Part shown: piece after piece, positions 54,785 to 59,862 of the stretch | How the letters are laid out: the number at the start of each line of letters is the position of its first letter | Numbering within the stretch: the first letter of the stretch is position 1 | NCBI GenBank assembly: GCA_037447655.1 | Contig: JBBHKE010003100.1 | Span: 9,574 to 69,435, forward strand | DNA length: 59,862 nucleotides | Source: Zygnema cylindricum | Lineage: Eukaryota > Streptophyta > Zygnematophyceae > Zygnematales > Zygnemataceae | Direction of reading: 5' to 3' | Position numbers and translations under genes: made by a program | Notes under the pieces: model-generated | What the model was told of the DNA's origin: nothing | The model's database searches: none | What the model saw: only the letters and a program-made list of their open reading frames with translations

Positions 54785-55381
54785 CTAGCCACTAAGACCA
54801 CATGCCTCTCTACAGAATTTTAATTTTGGTGTAGGCAAGGGTTTTGTCATCATATCTGCTAGCATTTCCTCATCGGGTAAGTAGCTAAGCTTCAGAATTC
54901 TAGCCATCACCTTTTCTCTCACAAAGTGTAATTTAATATCAATATGCTTACATTTAAAGAGATGACATTGATTAGAAGCAATAGCAACTTGATTGTCACA
55001 CCATAGGACTTGAGGAGCTGACTGCATAAATTTCAGTTCAGCCATCATAGATTTAACACTCTTAGTTAGAGTTCTATTCAACCTTTTCGAGACTCCATTT
55101 TGTTTAGGAGTATATGGAACAGTAAACTGATGAGAGATACCATTTTCTTTTAAATAAATAGTAAATTCATTGGAAGTATATTCACCTCCATTATCACATC
55201 TTAGAGAAAGAATTGATCTACCGTGAAGCTTTTCTGCCCAGACCCGAAAATGTTGAAAGTGGGTGAAGACCTCTTTTTTCTCCTTCATGAAATAGATCCG
55301 GCTGAATCTGGAAAAGTCATCTGTGAATGTAACAAAGTATTTGCTCCCACCCAAAGATGGTTTTTTGGAGGGTCCCCACAC
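54785..55381 (-). pseudogene. E2 fused integrase-RNase H reading frame
   Basis: 198 open codons: WGPSKKPSLGGSKYFVTFTD (its catalytic Asp lies just upstream), SLRCDNGGEYTSNEFTIYL (second Asp), PKQNGVSKRLNRTL (the Glu position is Lys), then at codon ~116 a jump from SVKSMMA into ELKFMQSAPQVLWCDNQVAI and the RNase H end CREACGLSG. The join at about 55035 is in frame; the integrase C-terminus, RT and most of RNase H are gone. Confidence 0.85.
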
Positions 55382-55486
55382 ATCTGAGTGAATAAGCTCT
55401 AAGAGATTAGTTGCTCTAAAATCTGCGGTTTGAGGTAAAGGAAGGTTATGAAGCTTACCCAGAGCACATCCATCACAAATATTTGA

Positions 55487-56000
55487 CTATTGCTGACCAA
55501 GTTTAACTCCTTCTATCATATCATTCTTTACCATCTTTTCGAGCCTATTGTTATGAACATGACCAAATCTTTTATGCCACAAAACATTTTCAGATAAGAC
55601 ACTGGAGAAAGCAAAAGATGTTGTATTCACCAGGTCCATCCGGTACAAGTTGTTAGGGCCTCTAGTTCCCATTACAACTACCCTTCCCTCTTTGCTGACT
55701 AATTTTTTTCCTTGCTTCTGAAGTATTTCAAAGCCTCTACTTTCTGCAACTGATGTAGGAAACAAATTATTTTTAAACTGAGGGATATACATCACATCAT
55801 AGAGAGTTATATGAACTGTCTGGCCATCTATCTCACACATAAGGATGAGAGTTCCTTGGGCTTTTGCTTCAACTGTGGCACCACAAGCATAGTAGATCTG
55901 TCTAGTGGGGATAGGTTGCAGATCTGTGAAAGAGGCCTTGTTCCAACACATATGAGAAGAGCTTCTGGAGTCCATGATCCACCGTGGTCTTTGTCTCCCT
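55487..56000 (-). pseudogene. E2 protease and pre-integrase region
   Basis: WIMDSRSSSHMCWNKASF has DSGAS/DSGSS changed to DSRSS. LYDVMYIPQFKNNLFPTS and ENVLWHKRFGHVHNNRLEKM follow in an otherwise open 162-codon frame. Confidence 0.83.
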
Positions 56001-56003
56001 TCA

Positions 56004-56974
56004 TCAGTTTCGCAAGAGCGAAGAACTCATTGTCGTCAGCTTTTGGAAAACTGACAATATCTGGCACATTTCCCTTGTTGACCGACTCCGGATCCATTGT
56101 GTCAACTGAAAATGCCTCAGTTTTGGAAAAGGGTGGCGGTGGTGTAAGAGGTGGTCTTTGTGGTGTGTACATCCATTTTGGCTTCCATCCATTTCTGAGC
56201 ACACTTGTCTCACAAGCTTTGAGAAACTTAGGACACTGTTTGTATAGTTGTCCTTGATTGTAACAATAGACACACTTGTTGTAACATTGAAAACCTTGAT
56301 AACCCTAAGATCTGTTTCCTTGAAACTAAACATTAAAAGCTACAAAAGACTTTCTTGGATTAAGAGCTATAATTGTTGACTCTTCCTCTAGCACTAGTTC
56401 TATAAATGTTGCTAGATTCCAGACTGACTTATCCATTTTTTTTAAATTTGATGAGGTTCTTTTATATTCTTCAGGAAGTCCTCGCATAAGAATCATAGCT
56501 TGATGGTAAGGGGAAAAGGTCCCCCCTTGAACATGCATTCTCTGTTAGTAAAAGTCGAAGTCCATTACAGTATTCTACCATACTACCACCTTAAACCTAT
56601 AGTCCCAAATGTTCCCTGCTGTAATAATCTCATACTGAGCATTAGCTTTCAGTTAGATGGTTTTCAATAAAGTCCAAATTTCTGACGCCTTTTTCATCTT
56701 AATATGTGACATAAGCAAATCCTCTGAAATCATTAAACTTTAAGAGATGCAAAGCCTACTGATTTTTCCCACCATAGGATGCAACAGTTTCAGCAAGACT
56801 GCCATCAACTACATCAAACATTTTAACTTGAGTAAAATAGGACTCAACCAAATCAAACCAATAAAGGTATTTCCTTCCATCAAAAACTGGTATCCGTGAG
56901 GGTGGGCCCATATCCCGTTGTTCTGTGGATACTACTCCCACTGAAGATAAAGATGAGGCAGGAGTAGTCATCAC
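56004..56974 (-). pseudogene. E2 gag, broken, starts inside the LTR
   Basis: MMTTPASSLSSVGVVSTEQ lies in the LTR and DMGPPSRIPVFDGRKYLYWF after it. Later pieces include MILMRGLPEEYKRTSSNLKK (about 56500) and a zinc knuckle CVYCYNQGQLYKQC (His replaced by Leu/Gln). At least three frame changes occur. Confidence 0.8.
56901..56915 (-). promoter_or_regulatory. Primer-binding site of E2 (anticodon arm of initiator Met-tRNA)
   Basis: Plus strand GGTGGGCCCATATCC matches 14 of 15 bases of GGTGGGCCCATAACC and abuts the LTR start (56916, first base T changed to C). Confidence 0.7.
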
Positions 56975-57797
56975 AAAATTAAAACAAGCAAGAAGCTCTC
57001 ACAGATGATCAAAAAAACATACAACTTTGGAACACAGCCAAAGACAATTTAGGCAACCAAATGGCCTACAAATATGCCACAATGCAGATAATACAAAAAT
57101 GAACACAAGTGTAAATTTACACAGAAATCTGCAAACAGATCTGAGAGTAACTCTTAGTCAAAGATATCAAAATGCTAAAGCATAAATTGATACAACAAGT
57201 TCCTTACTTCTAAAATGATTAATTCCTACTTTTAAACTAAAAAAATCTATCTTTCTAAAGACTAGCAGCCACTCACTATCCTAATCAAGGTAAAAAGGCA
57301 TATCAGCCATGCATCAATAATATCTACCAGATCTAAGCAAGATACTTGAATATTTCAAGGTATGTCATACAAAATGAACGTAGACTGAGTCCCTAATCAA
57401 ACAAAACACGTCTATGTACAAAATAGGGATATGTTATGTCACATTATACTATAAAAAAACACGTCGGATAATCATAAACGTGGTCTCGGCTGACGAGCGT
57501 CTGTCGGCAGCAAATCCCCGCCGTCCATCTTTGAGGAGTTTCATCCAAGATGAAACTTTGTGTGACACCTCGGTTTTCCGGTGAATCTGAGTCGGAGAAC
57601 CGAGTCTTGCGGAGTGTCTCATTTCACTTTGGTGACGCGTGTCCCGTTAGTGTGATACAGAGTGTACTCTCTCACTGTTCACTGTCACACTAATTCTGGT
57701 ACATATTGAACCAAGCTTCCACAAAATAAACTGAGTACTCAAAAGACACTCCCCTCACATAGGAGGCTTAGTGAGGACTAAAGCTTTAAAAACAACA
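56916..57797 (-). repeat. Shared LTR between E1 and E2
   Basis: 882 bp. It is followed on the left directly by the gag of E2 and on the right by the polypurine tract and RNase H end of E1, so it serves both elements. Confidence 0.88.
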
Positions 57798-57820
57798 CTC
57801 CCCTAAAGCTTTAGACTCTA

Positions 57821-59862
57821 CTAGCCACTAAGACCACATGCCTCTCTACAGAATTTTAATTTTGGTGTAGGCAAGGGTTTTGTCATCATATCTGCTAGCA
57901 TTTCCTCATCGGGTAAGTAGCTAAGCTTCAGAATTCTAGCCATCACCTTTTCTCTCACAAAGTGTAATTTAATATCAATATGCTTACATTTAAAGAGATG
58001 ACATTGATTAGAAGCAATAGCAACTTGATTGTCACACCATAGGACTTGAGGAGCTGACTGCATAAATTTCAGTTCTTGTATAAGAGATTTTACCCAAAGA
58101 AGTTCTTTAACAGCTGAGCTGGCTGCCATATATTAAACTTCCATCGTTGATTGAGCAGTCACCTTTTGAAGCTTGTTGGTCCTGCAGCAATTACCATTAC
58201 CGATCTTCAAAATGAATCTAGTGGTAGAGCGTCGGCTTGGCATGTCACCATAACTCGCATCGCTCCAAGTGCTGATTTTCACTTCATCTCCACCGAGAGA
58301 AAGTCGCATATCTCGTGTTCCTGCAAGGTATCTAAGAACTCGTTTTGCTGCCTCCCAATCTGATCTTTTCGGGTTCTGAAGGCTTCGGCTCAGAGCTCCA
58401 ACTGCCGCTGCAATTTCAAGACGGGTGCAGTTCATGAAATAGATAAGGCTCCCAACAACCTAACTGTAGGGAATTGTGGACATGAACTCTGACTCCGCTG
58501 GTTCAATGTCATCCTCGAGTAACATTCCTCCATCTGTCTCTTTTCCTTCCACATTTTGCATGAACTCCATATGGGTGGCACTCCCCTTTGCCTCTGCCAT
58601 GCCAAATCTTTCAAGTACATTTCCAATGGCCTCTCTCTGAGTGAGATAACTTACCTTCTGATTCTTCTCTCTCTTTACCTGAATGCCTAGGATATACTTC
58701 GCCTCACCTAAATCCTTCATTTCAAACCTGGCATTCAGAGATGTTTTTTTTTTATTTATCTCATTTATAGAGTTTCTAATAAGCAGCAGGTCATCTACAT
58801 ACACTGCTACATAGATCACACCATCCTCTCCTTCCATGACGTAAACAGAGTGATCTGAGCTGATCCTTGTGAAACTTAGACTGGTAAGAAACTCATCTAA
58901 TTTCAGATTTCACTTACGTGGAGCCTGTTTTAATCCATACAATGATTTCAACAATTTACATACTAGATTTCCTTTTTTTGCATACCCTTTAGGTTGTTTT
59001 ATATAAATTACTTCCACTAAATCTCCATGAAAGAAAGCAGTTTTAACATCCATTTGATGCAGCTCCATATTCTCTATTGCAGCTACAGACAACAAGACTC
59101 TAACAGTGGGAAACCTGACAGTAGGAGAAAATGTTTACTCATAGTCTATTCTTTCTTTTTGACTAAAGCCCTTTGGAACCAGACAAGCTTTATACCATTC
59201 AATAGTGTTGTCTGGATTGAGTTTCACTTTGAAGACCCACTTGCAACCAATGGCTTTCCGATTCGGTGGAAGCTCCCACTTCTGAGCTTCAATAACCGAC
59301 CTCATCTCAACATTTGCAGCCGCTATCCATTGATTATTTTCAAGAACAGAAAATGCTTCATGAATGGTAAGAGGCTCCCCAGTGCTTGCACAAAAAGCAT
59401 ATTGAACTTGTTCTCCCCTCAAGCGAGAACTTTGTCTTTTTCCCCCTAGAAAATCTGAGGTTGGAACTGTTAAATCCCGACTTTAATTCTAGGTTCGAAG
59501 AAGATTAGTGTCAACTGTTCTTTGCAGTTCAGTTACTGATGGTATTCCAGTATTTTGCACTCTAGGAGAAGAAGAAGTAGAAGCTGTAGAAGACTGAAAC
59601 GGAATATGATCCAAAATGACATATTCTTGCAGTTTTTCTTTCTTCTCACTTTCATCTATACTTAATACATCTATGGATTCACCTTTATCTTTCACTAGAA
59701 TATTTCTGGCAATTTGAATGGTATGTTTCTGAGGAGAATAAACCCTGTATCCTACAGATTCATCATCATATCCCATGAAGATTCGAGGTTTGGACTTTGG
59801 ACTTAGTTTCCAGTTTGGTAAATTATCTAGTACAAAGCATTTACTACGAAAAACTCTGAATT
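57821..59862 (-). pseudogene. Copia E1 pol (integrase end, RT, RNase H), running off the window
   Basis: From right to left: integrase C-terminus [68 protein letters not shown], active site YVDD (about 58790-58801), DLGEAKYILGIQVKRE, and RNase H STWSDASYGDMPSRRSTTRF, KELLWVKSL, WCDNQVAIASNQ, CREACGLSG. About four stops (near 59133, 58908, 58458, 58131) interrupt an otherwise continuous frame. It is the best-preserved RT in the window. Confidence 0.9.

Larger units (their letters stand above)
53886..57797 (-). mobile_element. Copia E2, internally deleted, sharing its 5' LTR with E1
   Basis: LTRs lie at 53886-54761 and 56916-57797. The interior has gag, protease and the integrase start joined directly to the end of RNase H, so about half of pol is deleted. 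The right LTR is also the 3' LTR of E1. Confidence 0.88.

Overview
This window looks like repeat-dense nuclear DNA of a streptophyte (a land plant or a charophyte alga; a Chara-like genome would fit, but that is only a guess). The evidence is plant-type Ty1/copia elements primed by initiator Met-tRNA, one intact-looking two-exon gene of the plant DUF3339 membrane-protein family (435..1198), one exon resembling the N-terminus of phosphoethanolamine N-methyltransferase (34443..34567, minus), long purine/pyrimidine microsatellites and two assembly gaps (26227..26236 and 38188..38733). There is no operon, phage, CRISPR or rRNA content.

Layout. 1..1200 holds the DUF3339 gene with a G-box and a TATA box. 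1845..3890 is GA/CT microsatellite with two direct copies of a tRNA-derived, SINE-like repeat. 3891..15010 is copia element B (minus), inserted in a CT tract. It is interrupted by a gag-protease element G (4923..9385, plus) that has no reverse transcriptase, and its right LTR carries a 662-bp MITE with a TAA target duplication. 15011..20411 is minisatellite, a fold-back repeat cut by a solo LTR, and an 850-bp GA tract. 20412..28985 holds two copies of a second copia family, A and A2 (minus), with a conventional Met-tRNA primer site. 30700..33741 is copia F (plus), truncated into a GACAGA-type repeat. 38734..49030 is copia D (plus), in whose RT domain the young gag-only element C (42378..46998, minus) is nested. 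C has 1351-bp LTRs that look identical, a GAGAA target duplication and an open 636-codon gag. 49541..51397 is a long inverted repeat with a nested TTA-flanked MITE. 53886..59862 is a tandem of two copia copies (E2, E1; minus) sharing the middle LTR.

The main unifying observation is that B, C, E2 and F start gag inside the LTR. The 15 nt directly after the LTR, which encode the Gly-Pro-Pro-Ser region of gag, match the complement of the initiator Met-tRNA anticodon arm. This implies half-tRNA priming of the kind known for Drosophila copia, with primer site and coding sequence superimposed. C is a non-autonomous Gag-only member of the D family and the youngest, most intact mobile element here. 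Most other pol genes are broken, and five of six protease active sites are altered.
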